64,000 bases of DNA, taken from NCBI RefSeq assembly GCF_002933295.1, contig NZ_PSSW01000004.1:339918-403917 (forward strand). The letters are read 5' to 3'. Source of the DNA: Marinobacter flavimaris (GTDB lineage Bacteria > Pseudomonadota > Gammaproteobacteria > Pseudomonadales > Oleiphilaceae). The notes beneath the pieces were generated by a model. The model had not been told where the DNA came from. It ran no database searches and saw only the letters and a program-made list of their open reading frames with translations. How positions within the stretch are numbered: position 1 is the stretch's first letter; each line of letters starts with the position of its first letter. Positions 8,917 to 17,311 of this stretch are shown here, in pieces. The translations under genes and the position numbers were made by a program.

Positions 8917-9669
8917 ATGAAAAAAATGATTTTTGCAGCAAGCTGCGCCCTCGCCCTGATTGCTGGTGGCGCACAGGCCCAGGAACGGGATCTGCGTATC
9001 GCCTTCGACGTGCCCTACGAGCCGTTTGAGTACAAAGACGAAAATGGCGAACTGACCGGTTTCGAAGTGGAACTGGCCGAAGCCATGTGCGAAGAAATGA
9101 ACGCCAACTGCGAATTCGTGATCCAGGCATGGGACGGCATGATCCCGGGCCTGCTGGCACGTAAATTCGATCTGATCATGTCGTCCATGTCCATCACGCC
9201 GGAGCGCGCAGAGCGGGTTCTGTTCTCCGAGCCGTATTACAACACCCCGGGTGGCTGGTTCGGCCCTGAGAGCTTCAACAGCGACGTCACCGACATGGAT
9301 GCGATGGAAGGCAAGACCGTCGGCGTTCAGCGCGGCACCACCATGGACACCTACGTCACCGAAAACATGGGTGGCATTGTCAACATCAAGCGTTACACCA
9401 CCGCCGATGACATGGTTCTGGACCTCGAAGGCCAGCGTCTGGACGTTGTGTTCGTAGACTATCCGGTTGGCGAGCAGACCGTCCTCACCAAGGAAGGCTT
9501 CAAGGAAGTCGGTGAGCCGGTCAAGCTGGGTCAGGGCGTGGGTGTTGCCATGCGCCAGCGCGATACCGAGCTTGCCGAAGAAGTGAACGCTGCCCTTCGC
9601 ACCCTGAAGGAAGATGGTACCTACGACACCATCATGCAGAAGTACTTCGCTTACGACATCAAGATGTAA
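8917..9669 (+). CDS. aotJ: Arginine/ornithine ABC importer periplasmic binding protein AotJ
   Basis: This is a 250-residue periplasmic binding protein of the lysine/arginine/ornithine family. It has a Sec signal peptide (Lys-rich start, hydrophobic core, cleavage after AQA near residue 21). The mature part begins with a DVPYEPFEYKDENGELTGFEVEL strand pair typical of LAO-type proteins, followed by the MIPGLLARKFDLIMSSMSITPERA signature. It lies 99 bp after aotP and is separated from aotQ by a stable GC hairpin, probably so that this soluble component is made in excess. Confidence 0.92.
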   Translation: MKKMIFAASCALALIAGGAQAQERDLRIAFDVPYEPFEYKDENGELTGFEVELAEAMCEEMNANCEFVIQAWDGMIPGLLARKFDLIMSSMSITPERAERVLFSEPYYNTPGGWFGPESFNSDVTDMDAMEGKTVGVQRGTTMDTYVTENMGGIVNIKRYTTADDMVLDLEGQRLDVVFVDYPVGEQTVLTKEGFKEVGEPVKLGQGVGVAMRQRDTELAEEVNAALRTLKEDGTYDTIMQKYFAYDIKM

Positions 9670-9678
9670 ATCTGCCGA

Positions 9679-9702
9679 GGGGTGGCCCGTTGGGGCCGCC
9701 CC
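9679..9702 (+). promoter_or_regulatory. GC-rich hairpin between aotJ and aotQ
   Basis: A 10-bp stem (9679-9688 with 9693-9702: GGGGTGGCCC against GGGCCGCCCC, one G-U pair) is closed by a GTTG loop. There is no uridine run after it, so it is unlikely to terminate fully. Its position directly after the aotJ stop suits 3'-end protection or partial attenuation. Confidence 0.65.
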
Positions 9703-9720
9703 TGCTTACCGGACTTTCCC

Positions 9721-10425
9721 ATGCTTGATCTGAAAGGCTATGGCCCGGCCCTGATGGATGGGGCAATAGTCACCATTGAACTGGCCTTCCTGTCTCTTGC
9801 TCTCTCGGTTGCCCTGGGACTGATTGGCGCGTCTGCCAAACTGTCGCAAAGCCGGGTTGCCAAAGGTATCGCGACCACCTACACCACTCTGATTCGTGGC
9901 GTGCCCGATCTGGTCATGATGCTGTTGTTCTACTATGGCGGCCAGGTTGCAGTGAATATGCTCTCGGATTACATCTGGGAAACTTACGAGATCGACTTTT
10001 TCTTTCAGTTCGACCCGTTTATCTCCGGCGTTGTAACGATCGGGCTGATTTTCGGCGCCTATATGACCGAAACTTTCCGGGGCGCGTTCCTGGCTGTTGA
10101 AACCGGCCAGATTGAGGCTGCCCGGGCCTATGGTTTTACCCGTTTTCATACCTTCCGCAGAATCATGCTGCCGCAGATGCTGCGCCATGCCCTGCCCGGT
10201 CTGGGCAACAACTGGCAGGTTCTGCTGAAGACCACCGCCCTGGTTTCGATCATTGGCCTGACCGACATGGTTCGTGTGGCGGAGGAAGCCGCCAAGGCGG
10301 AGCGCATGCCGTTCCACTTTTTCATTCCGGTGGCATTTGTCTATCTGGCCCTTACGGCGGGGTCTGAGCTGTTCATCAAGTGGCTCGATAAACGGGCCAA
10401 TGTCGGCGTGGTTCAGGGGGGTTAA
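9721..10425 (+). CDS. aotQ: Arginine/ornithine ABC importer permease AotQ
   Basis: This is an inner-membrane permease of the HisMQ family, 234 residues, with about five hydrophobic helices and the EAA loop (EAARAYGFTRFHTFRRIMLPQ) that docks with the ATPase. I prefer the ATG at 9721. A GTG at 9682 would place the first codons inside the intergenic hairpin and add a non-homologous stretch. The Shine-Dalgarno before 9721 is weak, which fits lower expression than aotJ. The aotM ATG follows the stop by three bases. Confidence 0.9.
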   Translation: MLDLKGYGPALMDGAIVTIELAFLSLALSVALGLIGASAKLSQSRVAKGIATTYTTLIRGVPDLVMMLLFYYGGQVAVNMLSDYIWETYEIDFFFQFDPFISGVVTIGLIFGAYMTETFRGAFLAVETGQIEAARAYGFTRFHTFRRIMLPQMLRHALPGLGNNWQVLLKTTALVSIIGLTDMVRVAEEAAKAERMPFHFFIPVAFVYLALTAGSELFIKWLDKRANVGVVQGG

Positions 10426-10428
10426 CGG

Positions 10429-11151
10429 ATGCCTGATTTCATTGCCGAGTGGCTGAACCAGAACGAAATCTTTACCGCCATGACCATCATGGAATACTGG
10501 GATGGCATGGTGACCACCGTGCATCTGGTGTTTCTGTCCCTGGTTATCGGTTTGCTGGTGGCGGTTCCGCTGGCCATCCTCCGGACGGTTCGCAACCCCT
10601 TCGTCTCCGGCCCGGTGTGGCTTTACACCTATCTGTTCCGCGGCACACCATTGCTGATCCAGCTTTACATCATCTATTACGGGCTGGCCCAGATTGAGGG
10701 CATCCAGGAGACCTTCTGGTGGGAGATTTTCCGGGAGCCTTTCTACCCGGCACTGCTGGCTTTCACACTGAACACGGCGGCCTATACCACGGAGATTATC
10801 CGCGGTGCGATCATATCTACACCCAACGGTGAAATTGAAGCAGCCAAAGCCTATGGCATGAACTGGTTTATGCGGATGCGGCGGATTGTGCTGCCAAGTG
10901 CAGCGCGGCGGGCGGTGCAGGCCTACTCCAACGAGGTGATCTTCATGCTGCACGCCAGTGCGATTGCGAGTGTGGTAACCATTGTGGATCTGACGGGGGC
11001 AGCCCGTAATATTTACTCCCGGTTTTATGCGCCGTTTGATGCGTTTATCTTTGTGGCACTTTGCTATATGGCGCTCACGTTTATACTGGTTTTTGCCTTT
11101 CGCAAACTCGAAACTCATCTTCTGAAGCATCAGCGGCCGGTGAACGGCTGA
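10429..11151 (+). CDS. aotM: Arginine/ornithine ABC importer permease AotM
   Basis: This is the second HisMQ-type permease, 240 residues, expected to form a heterodimer with AotQ. It has membrane helices throughout and the EAA motif in EAAKAYGMNWFMRMRRIVLPS. The segment YLFRGTPLLIQLYIIYYG is characteristic of polar amino acid permeases. Spacing to aotQ is only three bases. After its stop comes a repeat element and then astE. In P. aeruginosa the gene after aotM is aotO, a paralogue of the AstE family, so the position of astE here may be an echo of that order. Confidence 0.9.
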   Translation: MPDFIAEWLNQNEIFTAMTIMEYWDGMVTTVHLVFLSLVIGLLVAVPLAILRTVRNPFVSGPVWLYTYLFRGTPLLIQLYIIYYGLAQIEGIQETFWWEIFREPFYPALLAFTLNTAAYTTEIIRGAIISTPNGEIEAAKAYGMNWFMRMRRIVLPSAARRAVQAYSNEVIFMLHASAIASVVTIVDLTGAARNIYSRFYAPFDAFIFVALCYMALTFILVFAFRKLETHLLKHQRPVNG

Positions 11152-11180
11152 GCCCCAGGCTTCCAGTTTGGTGCCGGGCC

Positions 11181-11282
11181 GGTTGGCGGGTGTCTTCCCG
11201 GGAGACGCTACGAGCACATCCATGTGCGCTTGACTGAGGCCATCCATGGCCTCAGACACTCCCGGGAAGGCACCCGCCAACC
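11181..11282 (-). repeat. Three-hairpin repeat element, copy 1
   Basis: Outer arms at 11181-11204 and 11259-11282 are 24 nt each and complementary with one mismatch. They enclose a 54-nt core (11205-11258) that reads on the minus strand. On that strand the core holds hairpin A (CTGAGGCCAT, GG, ATGGCCTCAG) and hairpin B (GCACAT, GG, ATGTGC), and ends GTAGCGT. The last 28 nt of the core are identical to copy 3 at 47289-47398. It lies between aotM and astE, which run in the same direction. Confidence 0.85.
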
Positions 11283-11309
11283 GCCCTCTGACTTTTCCGT
11301 GGAGTCCCC

Positions 11310-12365
11310 ATGACCGTTAGTTCGGATCTATTTGGCAGTTCCCATGATTGGCTCTCACACACCCTCGACAACGCGGATGCATCACTCCCAGAAACCAAAG
11401 CCTTCCTCCCTGACGGCACGCGTATCAGCCGCAAAGCCGTAGGCGTTCTGGACATTGTCCCCCCGGCGGCACGCAGCAATCCGAATGCCGAGGCCATCAT
11501 CGTTTCTGCAGGTGTTCACGGGAACGAAACAGCGCCCATTGAGGTTCTTAACAGACTGGTTTCCGAACTGATTGATGGCGAATGGGAGCTGGCTTGCCCG
11601 GTCTTGCTGATTCTGGGTAATCCGCCGGCGATGGTCGCAGGGAAGCGCTTTCTGGAAGTGAACCTCAATCGGCTGTTCGATGGCGCGCATAGTCGGAACG
11701 AGTATGAGGGGCTGGCCGAGGCTGCGCGGGCGCAGGAGCTTGAGGAGGCTTGCCGGCAGTTTGCCATGGCCAATCCCCAGGCGCTCTATCACTACGACCT
11801 GCACACGGCCATTCGGCCGTCACACCGGGAGCGGTTTGCACTGTATCCGTTTGTTGAGGGCCGGACGGTTCCGGTCGACCAGCGTGATTTTCTGCTGGAG
11901 GCGGAGGTGGAGACGCTTCTGCTGCAGCACAAGGCGGGCACCACGTTTTCGTCGTTTTCCTCGTCGCTGTTGAAGGCCGAGAGTTTTACCATGGAGTTGG
12001 GTAAGGTTCGGCCGTTTGGTCAGAATGATCTGGGGCGCTTTTCCGGCATCCAGGATGCCTTGCGACGGCGGTTCCGGGGGCTACCCTCACCTGCGCCGCA
12101 GCCGCCGTTTGATCACCTGACGGTGTTCGAGGTGGTGCATGAGATTCTGAACACCGGGAAGAACTTCCGGTTCCACATTCCGGACGATGTCGCCAATTTC
12201 ACCGAGTATCAGCCCGGCACAGTCATCTGGGAGGACGACGAGACCAGTTACCGGGTGGGGCATTCACCAGAGGCGATTGTGTTCCCCAATCCGGAGGTTC
12301 CGGTGGGCCATCGAGTCGGGCTGATGATCCGGCCAGAAACGGGGTCAGATGAAAGTTTCATCTGA
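11310..12365 (+). CDS. astE: Succinylglutamate desuccinylase AstE
   Basis: This zinc hydrolase carries out the last step of the arginine succinyltransferase pathway, releasing glutamate and succinate from N-succinylglutamate. The 351 residues show the M14-like metal site: His70 and Glu73 in VHGNET, and His165 in YDLHTA. The MELGK segment carries the presumed catalytic Glu. The start follows GGAG. It is detached from the aruC-F-G-astD-astB genes and downstream of aotM instead. The last nine residues and the stop codon lie in a 27-bp palindrome, so the C-terminal tail looks acquired from an inserted repeat. Length exceeds the E. coli enzyme (about 322). Confidence 0.9.
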   Translation: MTVSSDLFGSSHDWLSHTLDNADASLPETKAFLPDGTRISRKAVGVLDIVPPAARSNPNAEAIIVSAGVHGNETAPIEVLNRLVSELIDGEWELACPVLLILGNPPAMVAGKRFLEVNLNRLFDGAHSRNEYEGLAEAARAQELEEACRQFAMANPQALYHYDLHTAIRPSHRERFALYPFVEGRTVPVDQRDFLLEAEVETLLLQHKAGTTFSSFSSSLLKAESFTMELGKVRPFGQNDLGRFSGIQDALRRRFRGLPSPAPQPPFDHLTVFEVVHEILNTGKNFRFHIPDDVANFTEYQPGTVIWEDDETSYRVGHSPEAIVFPNPEVPVGHRVGLMIRPETGSDESFI

Positions 12366-12368
12366 CCC
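12342..12368. repeat. 27-bp perfect palindrome, REP-like, spanning the astE stop codon
   Basis: The half-sites are GGGTCAGATGAAA and its reverse complement, around a single G. The astE TGA is at 12363-12365, inside the right half. Palindromes starting GGGGTCAG are, from memory, common as REP elements mobilised by RAYT-type transposases in gammaproteobacteria; that link is recollection, not a search. As RNA it would form a strong hairpin at the convergent astE/RND junction, without a U tract. Confidence 0.75.
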
Positions 12369-12381
12369 TCGTTCCGGCTGA

Positions 12382-15300
12382 TCAGGCCGGGGCGTTTTCG
12401 GGTTCCGGCACGCTGGCTTTGATCAACTGGGTGCAGACAGCCGGGATGACCAGCAGCGTGAGCACCGTTGAGGCCAGCAGGCCGGAGATGATGGCCCAGG
12501 CCATGGGTGGCCAGAGCGTGGAGCTTGAGAACGCCAATGGCAGCAGGCCGGCCACGGTGGTTGCTGTGGTCAGCAGGATCGGGCGGGTGCGCTGCTCTAC
12601 CGCGTTGCGCATGGCGTCGCGGATGTCTCTTCCTTTCTCCAGTTCCCGATCCATCACGTCCAGCAGAACGATGGCGTTGTTCACCACGATTCCCACGAGG
12701 GCGATCACGCCAAGCAGAGACTGGAAACCGAAGGGTGAGCCGGACAGCACCAATCCGGGGAAAATACCGACGGTAGCCAGCGGCACCGTCAGAAGGATAA
12801 TGCCGACCCGGCGGAAGGAGTTGAACTGCAGCAGCAGGAAGAACAGCAGCAAAAGCATCCCGATGGGGGCTGCGGTGAGCAATGCGGTATTGGCTTCACC
12901 GGAGCCCTCAGCATCGCCGCCCATGGCCATGCGGGTACCCGGCGGTAACGGGTTTCTCTCAAGCCCTGCGTAAAGGCCGTCCAGAGCCTGGCTGAAGCTG
13001 TAACCGGTTTCGAGATTAGCCGTGACGGTGTTCATTCTTACGCCATCACGCAGGTATCGAGCCGCCGGTTCCCAGGTGGTATCCACTGTCGCTACTGCTG
13101 AGAGCGGTACGGCGTCCCCCCGGTCGTTGTAGATATTCACTGACAGCAACCGTGAAAGCGACAGGGCCGTGCCCTCGCGGGAACGCAGCACCAAGGGGAT
13201 GGGATCCTCTTCCTGGCGATAGCGCTCAGCCACCACACCAAAGCTCTGGCCATAGAGGCTCTGGGCCACATCGGCCCGGGTCAGGCCGTAGCGGGCCGCC
13301 GTGGCATCGTCGACGTTGATGGCAATACTCGGAACGCCAATATCCAGGTCATGGCGGACATCAACCGTGCCCTCAACGCCTCTCAGAATGCTGAAGATCC
13401 GCTCCACCGCTTCGATCCGGGCACCATCATTGGCATGGTAGACACGGATTTCCACCGGCGCAGCCCTGGGCGGCCCCTGCCCGAGGATACCCACGGTCAC
13501 ATCCAGTTCCGGCATCTGGTCTTTCACGTGCGCGCGAATCCAGCGGATCATGCCGGTAGTGTCTTCCAGTGTGGGTGTGGTAACCACCAGCCGTGCCCGG
13601 TTCGGTGCCTGGGGGGCGCGCTGCAGGTTGTAATAAAATGAAGGTCCGGTGAAGCCTACGAACCGGTGGACCTTCAGGGCGTCCGGCTGTGAACGGATAA
13701 TTCGCTCCAGACTTTCCGTGGCCTCAGCCGTGCGGGCCTGGTCGGTGCCTTCGGGCATGTAGACTTCGACAATCACCCTCGGGCGATCGGCATTCGGAAA
13801 GAACTGCTGGGCCATGAAGGGGGTCATCGCAAGGCTGATGCCCACAAGTATGGCGCCGGCGGTAATCAGCCGTCCGGGGTAACGGGATACCAGGCCACCC
13901 AGAAAACGGGCTACTCCGATCAATCGGTCCTGGCCCGCCTTGCGGCGGGGCTTCAGGAATCTGGCCGCCAGCAAGGGAACGGCGGAGATAGCCAACAGAT
14001 AGCTGACGGACAGTGTCAGCATGATCATAACCGGCACGCCACGGGTGAAATCCGCAGCACCGCCCTTGGCCAGAAGCAGGGGTGCGAAGGCCGCCAGTGT
14101 CGTTCCCGTTGAGGCACCCAGCGGGCCGGCCAGCTCGCTGACGGCCTGGCGCAGGGCATCCAGCCGCCGCATGCCCTCATCCAGGTGCCCCTGGATGTTT
14201 TCGACGATCACGATGGCGTTGTCGATCAGGATGCCCAATGAGATCACCATGCCAATGACGGCGATCTGATGCAGCACGCCCCCACCGAGGTCATAGAGCC
14301 CGACACTGATCAGGGCAACCATGGGCAGAATGGACGCGACCAGCAGCCCCATACGAATGCCCATGCCGGTAAAGACCACCGCCACGATGATCAGCACTGA
14401 AAGCACCAGGCTCCAGGCCAGGTTATCGAGCCGTTCCTGCACCTTGTCCGGCTGGAAGAACATCTCCCGGATCTCGTAGGGTTCAAAGTCTCCGCGAATC
14501 TGCTCCATGCGTTCGCGCACCCGCTGACCAAAGCGGATCGCATCGGTGGTGCCCTCTTCCATAATGATGGAGACCAGCACCACCCGTTCGCCGTCGTACC
14601 AGGTTTCCGGCTGTCTGGGTTCTACTGGTCCACGCCAGACATCCGCTGCCGCGGCCAGGGGCACCTGTGAGCCATCCGGAAGTTCAATGGGCGTGGCGCG
14701 GATGGCGTCAATATCGGCAAACTCGCTGTTGGGAAGGACCGACAGGCGGCGGCCATTGACCACCACGAAGCCGCCGGGAATGGTCTGGTTTCGCCGCGCC
14801 AGCGTGTCCAGCACCCGCGCCGGTGAGATACCAAGCCGGAAGAGCGCGGCATCGTCCAGTGCCAGGGTAATCTGCTCGTCTGCATCGCCTTCCAGCTCAA
14901 TCCGGGAAACCCCCGGCAAATCCGAGAGGTTCTGCTTCAACCGTTCAGCAACGTCGGATAGTTCCGTTACCGAGGGCGAGCCACCTACGGCCATGACGAT
15001 GGCAGGAATATCGATTAGACGGTCATCAAGTACCATCCGGCCCACATCGTCCGGGAAGTCCTGCTTCGCGCGCTCCATGGCCTGGCGCACTCGGTCCCAG
15101 GCGGGGTCGGTGTCGTAGATGTCGTCATTCAGGCGCAGGCGCACGATGGCAACGCCGGTACGGGCGGTGGACTGGGTATAATCCACCTCCTCCACCTGCC
15201 GAAGTTCATCCACCAGGGGCCTGAGTACGAGCCGTTCAACGGCCTCGGCGCTGGCACCCGGATAGTTGATGCTGATCAGGCCGGCCCGGTAGGGAAACGA

Positions 15301-15408
15301 CGGGTCTTCCTGGCGTGGCATGGTGCTGTAAGCCGCGATACCCAACAGGCAGAGCATGGTCACCACCATGCCCAGCAGACGCTGGCAGTTCAGAAGCCGG
15401 CGGGTCAT
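12382..15408 (-). CDS. RND efflux transporter, inner-membrane pump (HAE1/AcrB type)
   Basis: This is a 1008-residue proton-driven resistance-nodulation-division pump. It has the expected layout: one helix, a large periplasmic loop (about residues 30-330), a block of helices, a second large loop (about 550-840) and a final helix block. The fourth-helix region reads LGILIDNAIVIVENI, so the usual Asp-Asp pair of AcrB appears as Asp-Asn, as in some MdtBC-like pumps. The early PRQEDPSFPYR segment suggests a subgroup near putative organic-solvent or fatty-acid exporters, but the substrate is unknown. Its ATG overlaps the adaptor stop by one base. No outer-membrane channel gene is adjacent, so it must borrow a TolC-like protein. 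Confidence 0.9.
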   Translation of the reverse strand: MTRRLLNCQRLLGMVVTMLCLLGIAAYSTMPRQEDPSFPYRAGLISINYPGASAEAVERLVLRPLVDELRQVEEVDYTQSTARTGVAIVRLRLNDDIYDTDPAWDRVRQAMERAKQDFPDDVGRMVLDDRLIDIPAIVMAVGGSPSVTELSDVAERLKQNLSDLPGVSRIELEGDADEQITLALDDAALFRLGISPARVLDTLARRNQTIPGGFVVVNGRRLSVLPNSEFADIDAIRATPIELPDGSQVPLAAAADVWRGPVEPRQPETWYDGERVVLVSIIMEEGTTDAIRFGQRVRERMEQIRGDFEPYEIREMFFQPDKVQERLDNLAWSLVLSVLIIVAVVFTGMGIRMGLLVASILPMVALISVGLYDLGGGVLHQIAVIGMVISLGILIDNAIVIVENIQGHLDEGMRRLDALRQAVSELAGPLGASTGTTLAAFAPLLLAKGGAADFTRGVPVMIMLTLSVSYLLAISAVPLLAARFLKPRRKAGQDRLIGVARFLGGLVSRYPGRLITAGAILVGISLAMTPFMAQQFFPNADRPRVIVEVYMPEGTDQARTAEATESLERIIRSQPDALKVHRFVGFTGPSFYYNLQRAPQAPNRARLVVTTPTLEDTTGMIRWIRAHVKDQMPELDVTVGILGQGPPRAAPVEIRVYHANDGARIEAVERIFSILRGVEGTVDVRHDLDIGVPSIAINVDDATAARYGLTRADVAQSLYGQSFGVVAERYRQEEDPIPLVLRSREGTALSLSRLLSVNIYNDRGDAVPLSAVATVDTTWEPAARYLRDGVRMNTVTANLETGYSFSQALDGLYAGLERNPLPPGTRMAMGGDAEGSGEANTALLTAAPIGMLLLLFFLLLQFNSFRRVGIILLTVPLATVGIFPGLVLSGSPFGFQSLLGVIALVGIVVNNAIVLLDVMDRELEKGRDIRDAMRNAVEQRTRPILLTTATTVAGLLPLAFSSSTLWPPMAWAIISGLLASTVLTLLVIPAVCTQLIKASVPEPENAPA

Positions 15409-16487
15409 CAGCGCACCTCCACGGCATCACCGTCCGCCAGCCGTGTCATGCCGGCATAAACCACCAGGTCACCCGGGGACAAATCGCCAGAGGTAACCAC
15501 CACCCGCTCGCCCACGACCCGGTCGACTTCCACCGCAACACGGGAGGCCACATTATCCCGGACCCGGAACACACTGACGCCCTCGGCGTTGCGGATCACC
15601 GACAGCAGGGGCACTGTGATGGCAGATTCCCGAACAGGCGTGATGCCCACTTCTACCGGCTGGCCGGGCTCCAGGGTGTTTACCGGCAGGCTCACCAGAA
15701 CCGGATGCAGCTCGCCGCGAATGGCGCTGGCCTGGGCAATCTCGACCACCGAACCGGATTGTGGCGGGCGGCTGCGGTCCTGGACGGACCAGACAGGCAA
15801 GGTTTGCTCCAGCTCGACATGATCCAGCAGATACGCCGGTACCCGCACCTCTACCTCACGGCCCTCGGGCGAGGAAAGCCGCATCACCGGCTGTCCGGCC
15901 GCCACGAATTCGTCCCGCTCCACCAGCAGGGCTTCAACCCGTCCGGAAAAGGGCGCCCGAAGTGTACTTTCCTCGAGCAGCTGGGTTGCCTCCGCCAGGG
16001 ACGCCCGCGCCGTTGCGACGCTCGCCTCCAGGGAGTCCCGCCGAGCTGCGAGCTGCTCCAGCGTCTGTTCGGACACCACACCGCGCTCGTGCAATCGGCT
16101 GGAGCGCTCCCACTCCCGCTGAGCCTGCTGATACTGGGTTCTCAACTCTTCCAGGCGGGCCCTGGCAGAATCCCGGGCCGGCTCCAGGCCAGGATTGTAG
16201 ACCCGGGCGAGCAGATCACCGGCCTGCACCTTCTGACCGAGCTCCACCGCCTGCTCCTTGAGGGTGCCACTGACCTGGAAGGTCAGTGTCGCTCGCTGGG
16301 TAGCACGAACAATTCCGGAAAACCGCAGCGGCATATCCTGGCTCTCGCCGCCGGAAACTTCAGACACACGCACTGAAACCTTCTGCTGCCCGGACTCCGG
16401 GGCTACGTCACTGGCTTTACAGCCCGACAGAAACAGTGAAAAAACCGCAAGAGAAACGATGGCAACGGGGATTCGAAGTGGTGTCAT
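15408..16487 (-). CDS. RND efflux periplasmic adaptor lipoprotein (membrane fusion protein)
   Basis: This is a 359-residue HlyD/AcrA-family adaptor that links the RND pump to an outer-membrane channel. The N-terminus is a lipoprotein signal with lipobox LSGC, followed by a lipoyl/barrel-sandwich domain interrupted by an alpha-helical hairpin (about residues 90-160, Ala/Glu/Arg/Gln-rich) and a beta-barrel. I place the start at 16487, preceded by GGAAGAG; an ATG five codons earlier has a poorer ribosome site. The gene is divergent from a TetR regulator, with palindromic operators between them, indicating local control. Confidence 0.88.
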   Translation of the reverse strand: MTPLRIPVAIVSLAVFSLFLSGCKASDVAPESGQQKVSVRVSEVSGGESQDMPLRFSGIVRATQRATLTFQVSGTLKEQAVELGQKVQAGDLLARVYNPGLEPARDSARARLEELRTQYQQAQREWERSSRLHERGVVSEQTLEQLAARRDSLEASVATARASLAEATQLLEESTLRAPFSGRVEALLVERDEFVAAGQPVMRLSSPEGREVEVRVPAYLLDHVELEQTLPVWSVQDRSRPPQSGSVVEIAQASAIRGELHPVLVSLPVNTLEPGQPVEVGITPVRESAITVPLLSVIRNAEGVSVFRVRDNVASRVAVEVDRVVGERVVVTSGDLSPGDLVVYAGMTRLADGDAVEVR

Positions 16488-16558
16488 GACTCTTCCTTTC
16501 ATCCTTGCTTGTGTAGTTGGCGGGGTCCTGTCCCTGGAGAAACCCGATGATTGATTTA

Positions 16559-16589
16559 GACATCATGTCATTCTTTGACATTTTGTCAA
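16559..16589. promoter_or_regulatory. Probable TetR operator region
   Basis: Two palindromes lie side by side in the divergent spacer: GACATCATGTC (16559-16569) and TTGACATTTTGTCAA (16575-16589), centres 18 bp apart. Repeated TGACA/TGTCA half-sites are typical of TetR-family operators. They sit 64-95 bp before the tetR start and 71-102 bp before the adaptor start, so one regulator could repress both directions. Confidence 0.65.
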
Positions 16590-16653
16590 TAATCGGGTTT
16601 GATTCGATTTCAGGTATCCTATGCGTGCTGTTGCCAACTTACCGGATGATTGA

Positions 16654-17289
16654 ATGAGCGAACCGCTGAAAACCCGTCGCGAGCGTGAGAAACAGGCCCG
16701 TTACGACACCATCCTGGACGCCGCCGAACTGGTGTTCTCGGAAAAGGGCTACGAACGCACGTCCATGGACGACATCGCCCGTACCGCCAGCCTCAGCCGG
16801 GCCTTGCTGTACGTGTACTTCAAGGACAAGGCTGCGATACAGAGGGGCATTATGCTCAGGGCGGGCCATAGCCTGTTCCGTCGATTTGAAGAGGCAAGAC
16901 AGACCGCGGATAACGGGCTGGGCCAGATCCGGGCGATGGGAGAATCCTATTATCGCTTCTATCTGGAGGAACCGGATTACTTCTCGGCTTTGACCAAGGC
17001 GTCCACCGCCATGGCGGAGGCAGACGAAAGTCAGGCAGAGGAAATGTTGTGCTCCAAATCAGACCTGATGGAGCTGATGGTGGGGGCCATCGAACTGGGG
17101 CTACGAGACGGCACCATGAACCGCGACCGGATCAACGACCCCGTTCAGACTGCACTGTACCTGCGCGGGGCCCTGCACGGAGTGATCCTGCTATGCCAGT
17201 CGGAAATGGGCGAGGGTAACCCGGCGTTTCCGGCCGAGCAGCTGATCCGGCACACCATGGATATGCTGACGTCGTCGATTTCTGCCTGA
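16654..17289 (+). CDS. TetR/AcrR-family transcriptional regulator
   Basis: This is a 211-residue one-component repressor. Residues 10-60 are the TetR helix-turn-helix, with the pattern ILDAAELVFSEKGYERTSMDD followed by IARTASLSRALLYVYFKDK. The remainder is a helical ligand-binding and dimer domain. Its divergent position relative to the RND adaptor and pump, with palindromes in the spacer, makes it the likely regulator of that efflux system. The ligand cannot be read from the sequence. Confidence 0.9.
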   Translation: MSEPLKTRREREKQARYDTILDAAELVFSEKGYERTSMDDIARTASLSRALLYVYFKDKAAIQRGIMLRAGHSLFRRFEEARQTADNGLGQIRAMGESYYRFYLEEPDYFSALTKASTAMAEADESQAEEMLCSKSDLMELMVGAIELGLRDGTMNRDRINDPVQTALYLRGALHGVILLCQSEMGEGNPAFPAEQLIRHTMDMLTSSISA

Positions 17290-17311
17290 CAACTCGCAGT
17301 CCGGCAGGCTG

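Noticed and set aside
9682..9720. A GTG start for aotQ 13 codons upstream
   Set aside because: It would place the initiation region inside a strong hairpin and add residues without homology.
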